Assembly: GCF_003173355.1 (NCBI RefSeq)
Contig: NZ_QGMY01000007.1
Coordinates: 186,001 to 250,000 of the forward strand
DNA length: 64,000 nt
Direction: 5' to 3'
Source of the DNA: Methanospirillum lacunae
GTDB taxonomy: Archaea > Halobacteriota > Methanomicrobia > Methanomicrobiales > Methanospirillaceae
Part shown: one piece after another, positions 17,873 to 26,046 of the stretch
Layout: each line of letters opens with the position of its first letter
Numbering within the stretch: the first letter of the stretch is position 1
Program-made: the position numbers and the translations under genes
The notes under the pieces: generated by a model
The model's input: the letters and a program-made list of their open reading frames with translations, nothing else
The model's database searches: none
Told to the model about the DNA's origin: nothing

Positions 17873-19033
17873 TTATTCCGGGTTACCCGGACCCGGAACA
17901 AGCAGTGACTGTGCCCATACCCTGTTTGCCCAAAGGGCGCATCCACCCCCCGATTCTGAAAGCATATGATGATTAACCCTGATTTTTGCAAGGAGATCGG
18001 ATTTGAGAGCTTCACGTAACGGAATCTTTGTAACATTCACATCAGAGATCGGAGCAGCAGGACAGGGCTCAAGATCACCGGAAGGGCTAATATGGACAAA
18101 ACCTCTTCCCGCAGAGAGACAGCCTCCAAATGCTTCTTCATCACCGGGAAAACCAATGACAAGAACGGGGTACTGATCAGAAAACCTGGAGAGAATATTG
18201 TTCAATGAATTGTGTTGGTCTTGAGAAAGAACCAGGTCAGATGTTCCTTCCCCAATGGGAACATACTCCACATACGTGATCAACCGACATCCACACGAGA
18301 TCATATCTTCAACAAACCTGTCACTCGTGACTTCTGTAAAATTTTTACTGCTTACAGTAACAGAACATCCAAAAAAATTGCCATTCTGGCGAAGTAATGA
18401 GAAAGATCGTATGGCAGCCTCATATACACCGTCTGCTCTTCTTGAATCTGTTGCCTCCCGGTCGCCTTCGATACTCAGGATAGGAACGATATTTTTATAT
18501 TTCCCTATTTTTGTCGCAAGAGTGTCATCAATAAGAAGCCCGTTTGTATATATGGCAAAGGTCATGAGGGGAAACTCTCTGGCCAGCATCAGGATATCAT
18601 CTTTCCTTACCAGTGGTTCTCCTCCTGCTAATACCAGAAACGAGACGCCGAGATCGACACACTGGGAGATCAGGTTCCTGATTTCATCAGAACTCATTTC
18701 CGGTTCCATGACCGGATGCAGGGATCTCATATAGCACCCATGACAGGCAAGATTGCACTGGTGGGTCAGGCTGAGCATGACTACTGCCGGAACCTGCACG
18801 CCTTCCGCAGCCAACATCTCACGCTTTCTAGCCGCCTTTTTTTGTGCTGATAATAGCCGTGTTGCAGTCAGAAGGAGAGAGGGATCAGCCCCAACAATGC
18901 TGACCACTTTTCTGATATTTGCGGTGATACTCTGCGAAAGAATATGTGTGTAGAACCCTGGCAGCCAGTCAGGATCATGACCGGAGGCAGAACCGGTCAC
19001 CGGGGTCGAGTACTGGATCTGCTGACTACTCAT
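17873..19033 (-). CDS. Radical SAM protein with SPASM-like C-terminus
   Basis: The cluster motif C-N-L-A-C-H-G-C (about 92-99) binds the 4Fe-4S that cleaves S-adenosylmethionine; LAGGEPLV is the following GGE motif. The N-terminal 85 residues are extra. The C-terminal part has GGCLSAGRGFVHISPSGDLEPCPAAP and a late GGGCALW, giving enough cysteines for an auxiliary cluster, though not a full classical SPASM set. The substrate could be a peptide or a cofactor. The gene overlaps the EFR1 gene by 8 nt, so it is translated as part of the redox operon, and the flavodoxins upstream could supply its electrons (inference). Confidence 0.88.
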   Translation of the reverse strand: MSSQQIQYSTPVTGSASGHDPDWLPGFYTHILSQSITANIRKVVSIVGADPSLLLTATRLLSAQKKAARKREMLAAEGVQVPAVVMLSLTHQCNLACHGCYMRSLHPVMEPEMSSDEIRNLISQCVDLGVSFLVLAGGEPLVRKDDILMLAREFPLMTFAIYTNGLLIDDTLATKIGKYKNIVPILSIEGDREATDSRRADGVYEAAIRSFSLLRQNGNFFGCSVTVSSKNFTEVTSDRFVEDMISCGCRLITYVEYVPIGEGTSDLVLSQDQHNSLNNILSRFSDQYPVLVIGFPGDEEAFGGCLSAGRGFVHISPSGDLEPCPAAPISDVNVTKIPLREALKSDLLAKIRVNHHMLSESGGGCALWANRVWAQSLLVPGPGNPE

Positions 19034-19835
19034 GTATCAGTTCCTTTTGTCTGCGTATATCTGCAGGAGTGACTGACGGGTGGTGATACCGTCCTCTTCC
19101 TTCTGTTCCAAGCATCATTTTCAGATTGATTGCCTGAACGGGGCAGTAATTTAGACAGGCACAACAGAGTTCACACCGGTCGGCATACACAGGCAGTTTG
19201 TCATTGAGGGTAATGTTACCGGATGGACAGACAGATACACAGGTCCCACAGGAAGTACAGGCATCAGATACGGAAAATTTCTCTCCAGCATTGTGAACAT
19301 TTTTCGCAAATGGTTCATAGAGCAGGAATTGAAGAAGGGATGACAATGGAGCAATTCCCGGGCGCTTTTCTTGATTGTTTCTGATTTCTTCAGCTATCAG
19401 GGAACAATCTTTTTCTGCTTTCGTAAGAATGGACCGCTGTTTTTCACCGGTAGGAGGTGAACTGATTGGAGGAAAGTTTGCAGGCATCTTTACCATAAAC
19501 CCTGCATTAATCCCTCTGCCATTGCGAGACTTCACAGCATGATCAATCGTCTTAAGGGCGGATGCACCGGTTCCCCCAAGGGTCAGAACTGCAAAGAGAT
19601 ACGAATCTGCGAAGATGGAAAGCCCATGCAGGAATTCCCGGACCATGACCGGGATGCCCATGTCATACACAGGGCAGCATATCCCGATCCGACCTTCAGG
19701 CACAGTGGTATCCTTCTTCTCATTCATCAGGGCAGCAATTGGAACAAGATCAGTATCTCCAAGAATTGTGGCAATGTTCTTTGCAACAACCAGGGAATTT
19801 CCGGTTCCAGTGAAATAATAGATCGTCGTCTTCAT
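19026..19835 (-). CDS. EFR1-type flavodoxin-ferredoxin protein
   Basis: A fusion of a flavodoxin domain (about 1-165, FMN loop FTGTGNS) and a double 4Fe-4S ferredoxin: C-T-S-C-G-T-C-V-S-V-C-P and C-E-L-C-C-A-C-L-N-Y-C-P (about 195-235). EFR1-family proteins move electrons between FMN and Fe-S partners in anaerobes. Start and stop overlaps (ATGA with the flavodoxin, 8 nt with the radical SAM gene) show tight coupling. The second cluster has an extra Cys (C-C-A-C). The electron partner is not known from sequence. Confidence 0.92.
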   Translation of the reverse strand: MKTTIYYFTGTGNSLVVAKNIATILGDTDLVPIAALMNEKKDTTVPEGRIGICCPVYDMGIPVMVREFLHGLSIFADSYLFAVLTLGGTGASALKTIDHAVKSRNGRGINAGFMVKMPANFPPISSPPTGEKQRSILTKAEKDCSLIAEEIRNNQEKRPGIAPLSSLLQFLLYEPFAKNVHNAGEKFSVSDACTSCGTCVSVCPSGNITLNDKLPVYADRCELCCACLNYCPVQAINLKMMLGTEGRGRYHHPSVTPADIRRQKELIHE

Positions 19836-20323
19836 GCTATTCCATCGACAGAACGAATTTTTTCGATAAGAGGGGTAATTGCTTGATCGCTAATTACAGC
19901 GTGCTTGTCAAGAATTCCTTCTCCAACAGGGATCAGCCCTGCATCAGTGACACGTGATCTCAGCAGAGTAATAGCCTGTTCACCACTTTTCGCATCATTA
20001 CAGGTAACAATCAGAAACACTCGTTTTCCATCTTCTCCAGATAGTGCCTTGAGTGCCCCATTCATGACAGGGGTGGGCTTTCCTGCCCAAACAGGGCATG
20101 CGAGAACCACAAGGTCTGCATCGTCAAGGGCGATTGAAGCAGGGGTGACTAAATCTGCTGTGCCTGTCAATGCACGATAGCATCCTTTCGTTACTGCTGA
20201 AAGAGTAGAATACTGCTGATTCGGGACGACTTCGATAAGATCTCCTCCAATCTTGTGGTGAATCTTCTCTACTATTATCCTGGTTTTTCCTGAATGTGAA
20301 TGATAGATGACAGTGATCTTCAT
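19832..20323 (-). CDS. Flavodoxin
   Basis: A 163-aa single-domain flavodoxin with the FMN-phosphate loop HSHSGKTR and the flavin-flanking CPVWAGKPTPV. It is clearly paralogous to the C-terminal half of the ArsR fusion upstream: both have GGDLIE followed about 20 residues later by a TKGC or TTGC turn, then VTP and PVWAxKP. It is second gene of the operon, 58 nt after the fusion and overlapping the next gene by 4 nt. Confidence 0.92.
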   Translation of the reverse strand: MKITVIYHSHSGKTRIIVEKIHHKIGGDLIEVVPNQQYSTLSAVTKGCYRALTGTADLVTPASIALDDADLVVLACPVWAGKPTPVMNGALKALSGEDGKRVFLIVTCNDAKSGEQAITLLRSRVTDAGLIPVGEGILDKHAVISDQAITPLIEKIRSVDGIA

Positions 20324-20381
20324 GATGGTCAGTCTCTCTTTTTGTATGAGTTCTTTCTGGTTGGATCAATTTCGTTACGGT

Positions 20382-21239
20382 TTATGTCTGATATGCCTCG
20401 ATGATCATCCTGATCAGTTCCATTACATGATGTGAATCCTCTGTTTCACGCCGGGAAAATGCTGCCTCCCCCGCAACAACAACTCCTTTTTCTTCCAGAT
20501 TTTTCTTGAGTATCGGAAGACAATGACCAGGATTACTGCTGTACGTGGTGCACACAAACGCCTTCTTTCCTGCACATCCGATTAATCCTGAAACTAGGGA
20601 GTTTGCAGCAGGAGCAGGTTTCCATGCCCACACAGGGGTTGCAATCACCAGGAGGTCATACGCAGATACATCGATGGTATCAGGTGTAACCTGATCCTTC
20701 TCTTCATTGCGGGAGCGAAGACATCCGGTTGTGAACGCAGTGAAAGACCTGTATTTTTTCAAAGTGTGAATTTCAATGAGATCCCCACCGCATACTTCCT
20801 GAACCTTCTCCATCAGACCCCGGGTAATCCCGGAATAGGAGTAATAAATGATAGCGATGTTAAGAGGACCTTCGGGAATTTTTTCTCTTACTAACTGCTG
20901 GTTACATCGTGAGAGCACGATGGAACGCACCTGTTCGAATTGCCCTGCTATCTGAACCATGCGGGCACGATTCAGGGTAAAATTTACGTGAAAACCCACA
21001 CGTTCCGACTCAACAAGCCCATCTGATTTGAGCAGTTTGAGATGTTGTGAAACGGCAGGTTGAGATATACCTACGCGTGCAGCCAGGTCAGATACACCTA
21101 ATGTTCCGGTTGTATCTGTCGCCAGATGAAAGAGGATACGAAGCCGGTTTGCATCGCTCAGGACTTTGAATGCCTCTGCAAGATCTCGAACCTGTGGACA
21201 TTCATCAGGAGCGTTGTCTTCAGGAACTTCTGCTGCCAT
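20382..21239 (-). CDS. ArsR-family repressor fused to a flavodoxin domain
   Basis: 285 aa. Residues about 18-105 form an ArsR winged helix (FKVLSDANRLRILFHL, then VSDLAARVGISQPAVSQHLKLL as recognition helix, LVESERVG wing). After a helical linker, residues about 128-280 are a flavodoxin: FMN loop YSYSGITR and ATPVWAWKPAPA. No ArsR metal-site cysteines are seen in the expected CxC position. The domain order suggests a DNA-binding protein whose grip depends on flavin redox state or on a partner flavoprotein (inference). It is first gene of the operon and probably self-regulating. No ribosome site is present; TATA spacing fits a leaderless start. Confidence 0.88.
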   Translation of the reverse strand: MAAEVPEDNAPDECPQVRDLAEAFKVLSDANRLRILFHLATDTTGTLGVSDLAARVGISQPAVSQHLKLLKSDGLVESERVGFHVNFTLNRARMVQIAGQFEQVRSIVLSRCNQQLVREKIPEGPLNIAIIYYSYSGITRGLMEKVQEVCGGDLIEIHTLKKYRSFTAFTTGCLRSRNEEKDQVTPDTIDVSAYDLLVIATPVWAWKPAPAANSLVSGLIGCAGKKAFVCTTYSSNPGHCLPILKKNLEEKGVVVAGEAAFSRRETEDSHHVMELIRMIIEAYQT

Positions 21240-21257
21240 GAAGTGTATAACTAATTA

Positions 21258-21272
21258 CTTATAGTCTTATAA
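21258..21272 (-). promoter_or_regulatory. Promoter of the ArsR-flavodoxin operon
   Basis: On the plus strand CTTATAG (21258-21264) and CTTATAA (21266-21272) form a direct repeat. Read on the minus strand, TTATAAG lies 27-33 nt before the ATG, the position of a TATA box for a transcript starting at the start codon. The repeated element overlapping the TATA box is a plausible binding site for the encoded repressor. Confidence 0.45.
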
Positions 21273-21382
21273 CAAATTTCTGTATGGTGCTGCGGGGCCT
21301 GACATGAGACTGAGAACCGGTACATACTACCGCTGATACCCTCCACCTCCTATAATATAAGCACTCAGTCTATTCTGCACGA

Positions 21383-21919
21383 ATGGATCCTGATCAGACC
21401 CCCGGCCTGGCACCTGTTTGCCTGAGATGTGGCAGGTGCTGCAGGTACGGCCCTTCTATTAATGCAAACAGTACAGATCTCAAGCGATGGGTTATTGAAG
21501 ATCGAACAGATATTCTCACTTTTTTTCAAGCATACTGCACGGATGGATCATATGTTAACTGCGCATTTTTCAAAAATCCACAATCCCTGTCCCGGGTTCT
21601 CTGGACAGATATGATAAATCCCGATACCAATGATTATTATAAGGATTGTCCATTTTTACGACCGCTTTCAGAAAACAAGTGGTATTGTTCAATATATGAA
21701 ACGAGACCTGCTATCTGTACAAGATTCAGACCATGGGAATGGGGAGAGAAAGGAGAGTTCTTCAACTGCCCGGTTGTTGAACGCATGTCAAGAGAAGCCT
21801 CAACCTCATTTTCAGGTACATTGATCCATTCTGAAAAAGAGGAACGTACAACAGATACTTGCAATCCCGGCCACGTAAAAGACAACCTGGGTACCAGAAA
21901 GATCCATCACCATCCCTGA
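21383..21919 (+). CDS. YkgJ-family Cys-cluster protein
   Basis: The cysteine layout of the YkgJ (zinc/iron-chelating) family is present: C-L-R-C-G-R-C-C-R near the N-terminus, then C-P-F-L and C-S-I-Y-E-T-R-P-A-I-C, and RFRPWEW. The function is unknown; family members probably bind Fe-S or zinc. The last 40 residues look unlike the family and lie inside the 3' end of the convergent MFS gene (108-nt overlap). Stop loss or a moved stop codon could have created this tail. Confidence 0.82.
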   Translation: MDPDQTPGLAPVCLRCGRCCRYGPSINANSTDLKRWVIEDRTDILTFFQAYCTDGSYVNCAFFKNPQSLSRVLWTDMINPDTNDYYKDCPFLRPLSENKWYCSIYETRPAICTRFRPWEWGEKGEFFNCPVVERMSREASTSFSGTLIHSEKEERTTDTCNPGHVKDNLGTRKIHHHP

Positions 21920-22975
21920 GAAAAGTGGGGATATGACGAGTCCGATTGAGAGTACAGTGTTCACCAGTGCCGATGCACTTCCCTGCCCAATCTCCCGGCC
22001 TGCTACGGTCACAACAGCATACATTGCCGGAAGTGAGACTGCTCTGCCAACACCCATCAAAAGAGCTGCAATTAGATAAGGGAGTAGTCCGGTAAACTCA
22101 GGAAGGACCAGGAGAGAAGTGCCAATCATAGCAGTTCCTCCGGCAATAAGGTAGTACCTGTCAAACTGATCAGCAATCCTGCTGAAAAAAAACTGGAAAA
22201 CAGGTGTCGCCAGTACTGATACCAGAATCACCAGTCCGGTCTCTGATGCAGAAAGCCCGCCGGTCTTTATCGCTGCAACCGGGAGAAAAACCATAAATGT
22301 GCCATTTGCGAGTGCATACATTAACTGGTACAAAATGGGTCCACGAAGCGGTTTGTAGGCTATTACTGTCCTGATTGGAGCCTTTTGAACAGGTCTTGAA
22401 GGGATGTCAGGAAGAAATATAATAACAGTTGCCAGGGCTGCCAGGGAGAGGAGAGTCATTGCATGAAAAACGGCATCCATTGTGAATATGTCAGAGATGA
22501 CTCCTCCGATAAGCGGACCAAGACTCATTCCCAGTGCGACTGAACTTGCAAATGATCCCACAAATCTTCCTTCTTCTCCGGTGGGGGCTATTTCACTGAT
22601 ATATGCAATTGCAACCGGAAGTACCATCGCAGAGGCTATACCATGGATAAACCGCAAAGCCGTGATTTCATACACTGATCCGGCAAATGTGTACAGAAAA
22701 GAGATGAGAGAGTACATACACAGCCCAAAAATAATGAGACGGCGACGGCCGTGATCATCTGATAACCTCCCAAAGACAGGAAGAAACAGGGCCCTGGATA
22801 ATGCAAACGCTGAAAATATCGCACCAATCCAGATCCCGGTTGCTCCAAGAGTGACTGCATAACGGGGAAAGAGCGGTATGACGATACCCACACCTATCAT
22901 TGTTGCAAACACTGCAGAGTAGAGAGAGAGAAAGATCCGCCTTCTGGTTCCTTGAGATGGCAGGCTGGCGATCAT
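21812..22975 (-). CDS. MFS transporter, 12-TM
   Basis: A 387-aa efflux-type MFS protein with twelve hydrophobic segments and the motif A GRLSDDHGRRRL between TM2 and TM3, and GPLIGGVISD in TM5, typical of DHA1 drug antiporters. No ribosome site precedes the ATG. The neighbour on the right, DUF3147, is on the same strand but 247 nt away. No regulator is adjacent. The substrate is unknown. Confidence 0.88.
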   Translation of the reverse strand: MIASLPSQGTRRRIFLSLYSAVFATMIGVGIVIPLFPRYAVTLGATGIWIGAIFSAFALSRALFLPVFGRLSDDHGRRRLIIFGLCMYSLISFLYTFAGSVYEITALRFIHGIASAMVLPVAIAYISEIAPTGEEGRFVGSFASSVALGMSLGPLIGGVISDIFTMDAVFHAMTLLSLAALATVIIFLPDIPSRPVQKAPIRTVIAYKPLRGPILYQLMYALANGTFMVFLPVAAIKTGGLSASETGLVILVSVLATPVFQFFFSRIADQFDRYYLIAGGTAMIGTSLLVLPEFTGLLPYLIAALLMGVGRAVSLPAMYAVVTVAGREIGQGSASALVNTVLSIGLVISPLFSGMVMDLSGTQVVFYVAGIASICCTFLFFRMDQCT

Positions 22976-23141
22976 ATAACTGTTGAATTCTAAAAGGCTG
23001 ACAGGTTGATGCAGGCTATCAATTCGAACATTACAGATGATCTAAATGCTCTCGTGAATCCTCTCATTCCATACTCACTCAGCATAAAAAGGGAAATAAG
23101 GACACGATCTAATCATCCACGATAATATCGGCATCCTACAG

Positions 23142-23194
23142 AAATATTTAAACTTCTAGTTTACTTATTGAGCAAGTTGAAAGGAGTATCGTGG
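23142..23194 (+). promoter_or_regulatory. Promoter-like element firing into DUF3147 antisense
   Basis: A strong TATA box AAATATTTAAAC (23142-23153) is followed at the right distance by GGAG (23183-23186) and GTG at 23191. The GTG opens a frame of fewer than 60 codons that lies antisense to the conserved DUF3147 gene, so a protein is doubtful but an antisense or short RNA is possible. CGTGG and CCACG (about 23190-23210) can pair as a hairpin. Confidence 0.3.
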
Positions 23195-23222
23195 TCTGGT
23201 TTCATCCACGCATTCACATGAG

Positions 23223-23564
23223 TTATGTCATACTCATGGCTCTGTTCATCACAAGAACCCCCCCAATCCATACCAGATACGCTCCACAGATACTTGACAA
23301 AAAAGAGAACCGTTCCGCAAGAAGATACAGCGACGCCAGGAAAATGAGCGAGGGGATGGCGAAATAAAACGAACCCAGGACAAGTTGGTGGGCGACATTG
23401 GTTCCTGACTCAGCATACGTGAAGAGAAATGCAATCGTAGTGGTTATGGGAGCAGCAGCAAGAATGCCACCATAGCGGGGATCAATATGCTGAACAATGA
23501 GGGTAACCCCGACAATGATACATCCGGCAACAATGAACTTTAAAAGAGTATACAAGTAATCCAT
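23223..23564 (-). CDS. DUF3147-like membrane protein
   Basis: A protein of about 113 aa with four hydrophobic segments: KFIVAGCIIVGVTLIVQHI, GGILAAAPITTTIAFLF, a helix around LGSFYFAIPSLIFLASLY, and CGAYLVWIGGVLVMNR. The PxxGGxLAAxPxT-like motif is typical of DUF3147/GlpM-type proteins of unknown function. I chose the internal ATG at 23564; an ATG at 23600 adds 12 polar residues. It is 89 nt behind the GNAT gene on the same strand. Confidence 0.75.
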   Translation of the reverse strand: MDYLYTLLKFIVAGCIIVGVTLIVQHIDPRYGGILAAAPITTTIAFLFTYAESGTNVAHQLVLGSFYFAIPSLIFLASLYLLAERFSFLSSICGAYLVWIGGVLVMNRAMSMT

Positions 23565-23689
23565 ATCAGAAAAGAGTGAATGCTGACTGGTATTAAACAT
23601 AAGCCAATTTTGTCATAATTTTGGAGTATTCAAAAATTACAAGCGGCTGTCCGGAAATCAAAATATCATTGTTATGAGATGCTAATGAC

Positions 23690-24232
23690 CTATCCTTCCG
23701 GGCTATCTTCATCTCTGAAGAGTACATACAGATGTTCATCAAGGATCTTTCCTTGTTTGGTGATCGCTTTTTTATGAATTGCCTCAAGGACAAACCCATT
23801 CTTTTCCAGCACACGCATGGAGCCGGGATTATTGGAGAAGACACCAGCCTGTATCCTGATGATATCTGGATTTTTAAACGCAATAGGGAGAATGGCACAA
23901 ACTGCATCTGAAATGATCCCTCTTCCCCAATATGGTTTTGACACCCAGTATCCAATTTCAGCACTTCTCCGGTATATATCAACAAGGAGGTGAATTCCAA
24001 TACCTCCCACTGCCTGATCGTCCACCACCACAGCCATAAACAGATGGGGATGATCACTGGTTGCCATGGCAAGGAATCTGTCTGCATCTGCTAGTGTGTA
24101 CGGGCTCGGAAATCCATCACGCATTGATGCTGCTATCTCCGGGCAGTCTGCATGTTTTACAAGAGAGGGACGATCATTTAATGACCACGGCCTGAGAAGA
24201 GAGGATGGAGTTTGTAGTATCATTTCTGACAT
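23690..24232 (-). CDS. GNAT-family N-acetyltransferase (RimJ/RimL-like)
   Basis: Soluble acetyltransferase fold: an N-terminal LRPWSLND, ADADRFLAMA, VVVDDQAVGGIGI, AEIGYWVSKPYWGRGIISDA (acetyl-CoA loop around WGRGI), then NPGSMRVLEKNGFVLEA, the hallmark of the ribosomal-protein/GNAT acetyltransferase branch. I chose ATG 24232, where the domain begins. The longer frame from 24340 carries a Cys/Phe-rich stretch that looks non-coding. The target may be a protein N-terminus or small amine. Confidence 0.88.
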   Translation of the reverse strand: MSEMILQTPSSLLRPWSLNDRPSLVKHADCPEIAASMRDGFPSPYTLADADRFLAMATSDHPHLFMAVVVDDQAVGGIGIHLLVDIYRRSAEIGYWVSKPYWGRGIISDAVCAILPIAFKNPDIIRIQAGVFSNNPGSMRVLEKNGFVLEAIHKKAITKQGKILDEHLYVLFRDEDSPEG

Positions 24233-24366
24233 CTCGTACTTTCCGATGCTGGTTGCTTTTTTTGAGTAAATCACCAGATAATTCCTAAAATATTTGCATG
24301 AGAACATAATATGGTGCAGGTTCGAGCAGGACAGGAACAAACAGAAGACCGAACATCTATGAAGTT

Positions 24367-24726
24367 ATGATGAGAATACCTCTATCATCTATGAGCCGTA
24401 TTCACCTTTCTCCATGTCAGACCTGTAGACATTATTACCAGAATAATCCAGATGATTTACTGGTCTGTGAGGCATTTCCTGACGGGATTCCAGACCCAAT
24501 ACTCACAGGAGAAGATAACCACCATCGGGCGTTCCCCGGTGACCACGGGATCGTGTTCGAGCCGATGCTAAACCATGAGATCATATCACGGGAAGAAGAG
24601 GAAATTAAAGGTACGACCATAAACATGGATTTCAACCTTGGAGATGATGTTATTAAACGACAGGGGATTGATATCGTGATACGGGTCAACCCGATAAAAG
24701 ACCGGTTTGGTGACCGGTATACCTGA
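24367..24726 (+). CDS. Small conserved protein with Cys/His site
   Basis: About 119 aa. It contains C-Q-T-C-R-H-Y-Y and then CEAFPDGIPDPIL, then HHRAFPGDHGIVFEPM. I know this Cys/His plus AFP-DGIP pattern from small uncharacterised bacterial and archaeal proteins, probably metal-binding. An internal ATG at 24391, just before SRIHLSPC, may be the real start. It is divergent from the GNAT gene. No further function can be given. Confidence 0.65.
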   Translation: MMRIPLSSMSRIHLSPCQTCRHYYQNNPDDLLVCEAFPDGIPDPILTGEDNHHRAFPGDHGIVFEPMLNHEIISREEEEIKGTTINMDFNLGDDVIKRQGIDIVIRVNPIKDRFGDRYT

Positions 24727-24755
24727 TAACCAGTATTAGTTCAATTTTCTAAATA

Positions 24756-25340
24756 TCACACAATACCATTTCTTTTGGCAATCAGTTTTTTTCCTGCAGA
24801 CAATGCAGCAAGAATGAGAGCGATAATGATCAACAACATCGTTGAGATATTGCTAACAAATTTGAGTTTTGTAAATACTGAGGCAACAATCACAATCTCC
24901 GGGTAATGAACCGGATAAAGGAGGAGAACTGCAACAAAGCAGAGATTCTCAATGATATCTGCAATTCCGCCTATCACCGGGATGATAATCAGACCCTGAA
25001 GTTCTTCTCTGCACGGGTACAGGTACCGGAGAAGAGAACTCAGAGTTATTGCAAAGAAGAAGAGGTAACATATGGAAAATATGGTATCAAGAGGAAGGAT
25101 AATTGAGAGCCAGAAATCCCTGCTGATCTGACCAAATGCATCAATAAGAGAGTATACAGAAAGGGGCGAATACCCAAAAGAAAGGTCAGGAACTTCAAGA
25201 CCACCAGTGAAGGCAGAAAGCTCACGGGTTCCAAGGGGTCTGCCTGTTGAAGCAAAAAAAGAGAGAAGGAACAGGATGGTAATGATCAGATACGATGGCC
25301 ATGATGAGAGGCGTCTGATGATGCCAATAAGATGAGCCAT
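24756..25340 (-). CDS. Membrane protein in the TetR operon
   Basis: About 194 aa with four to five hydrophobic helices; no family recognised. AGGAG at 25350-25354 lies 9 nt before the ATG at 25340, which I prefer. The in-frame ATG at 25394 would overlap the TetR gene by 20 nt. It is last gene of a three-gene unit with the membrane Fe-S protein and TetR repressor, so it is probably induced with them. Confidence 0.7.
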   Translation of the reverse strand: MAHLIGIIRRLSSWPSYLIITILFLLSFFASTGRPLGTRELSAFTGGLEVPDLSFGYSPLSVYSLIDAFGQISRDFWLSIILPLDTIFSICYLFFFAITLSSLLRYLYPCREELQGLIIIPVIGGIADIIENLCFVAVLLLYPVHYPEIVIVASVFTKLKFVSNISTMLLIIIALILAALSAGKKLIAKRNGIV

Positions 25341-25374
25341 CCAGAAGATCTCCTGACTTTCGTTTTTCTGATTG

Positions 25375-26037
25375 TTACACATCAATACTTCCATTCCCCC
25401 GGACTATGGATTCAATAAGATTAAGATAGTGAGAGATGAGGAGATCTTCATCAATATCACGCCTTTTCAGTGACCATACAAATTCAGGACTTTTATCCAT
25501 CACGCTGCTGATCATCATTCTGACGATGATCGCAAGTTCGATGGGATCGATATCGCTCCTGATAGACCCATCCTCTACTCCACTTTCAACAATATCTTCT
25601 GTAAGGCTAATCATGGCTTCAGAGTGTGAGATGAATTCAGTTACCTCGTCGTTATAACTCTCCCTTTGATCAAGAGAGAAACGTCCTGATTTAAAGAGGA
25701 GGATCATTGAACGGTACCCGGGATATTCGCGTGAAAACCTGATACCCGCCATCCCCAGTGCTGTCAACTGACTGATTGCAGGACCCTCGCACTCATGTAC
25801 TGCATCACTGATTTTCTGATGGAAGAGTTTGATTCCCTGTAGGACTATGGTAAAGTATAAGGCCTCCTTATTTTTAAAATAGAAAAAAATTGTCCCTTTT
25901 GAGAGTTCTGCTTCGTTCGCAATCTGCTCCATGGAGACTTGATCATACCCGTATTCAAAAAAAAGATGTTCAGCTGCAGATATGATCTGCATTCTTCGCT
26001 CTTCCCGCTCCCGTTCTTTGCGCTCGGTAATCGTCAT
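25375..26037 (-). CDS. TetR-family repressor
   Basis: The N-terminal winged/helix-turn-helix region is typical: RRMQIISAAEHLFFEYGYDQ, then SMEQIANEAELSKGTIFFYFKNKEALYF. The C-terminal 140 residues form the ligand-binding helical domain, like the C-terminal domains of AcrR-type regulators. The N-terminus is very charged (KEREREERR). It sits second in the unit, 9 nt after the membrane Fe-S gene. A TTGACC palindrome upstream of the operon is the likely operator. The ligand is unknown. Confidence 0.9.
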   Translation of the reverse strand: MTITERKEREREERRMQIISAAEHLFFEYGYDQVSMEQIANEAELSKGTIFFYFKNKEALYFTIVLQGIKLFHQKISDAVHECEGPAISQLTALGMAGIRFSREYPGYRSMILLFKSGRFSLDQRESYNDEVTEFISHSEAMISLTEDIVESGVEDGSIRSDIDPIELAIIVRMMISSVMDKSPEFVWSLKRRDIDEDLLISHYLNLIESIVRGNGSIDV

Positions 26038-26046
26038 GAAAGGATG

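Noticed and set aside
23191-23370. Protein encoded from GTG 23191
   Set aside because: Although expression signals are good, the frame is entirely antisense to the conserved DUF3147 gene and its composition is very basic; only the promoter is kept as a finding.
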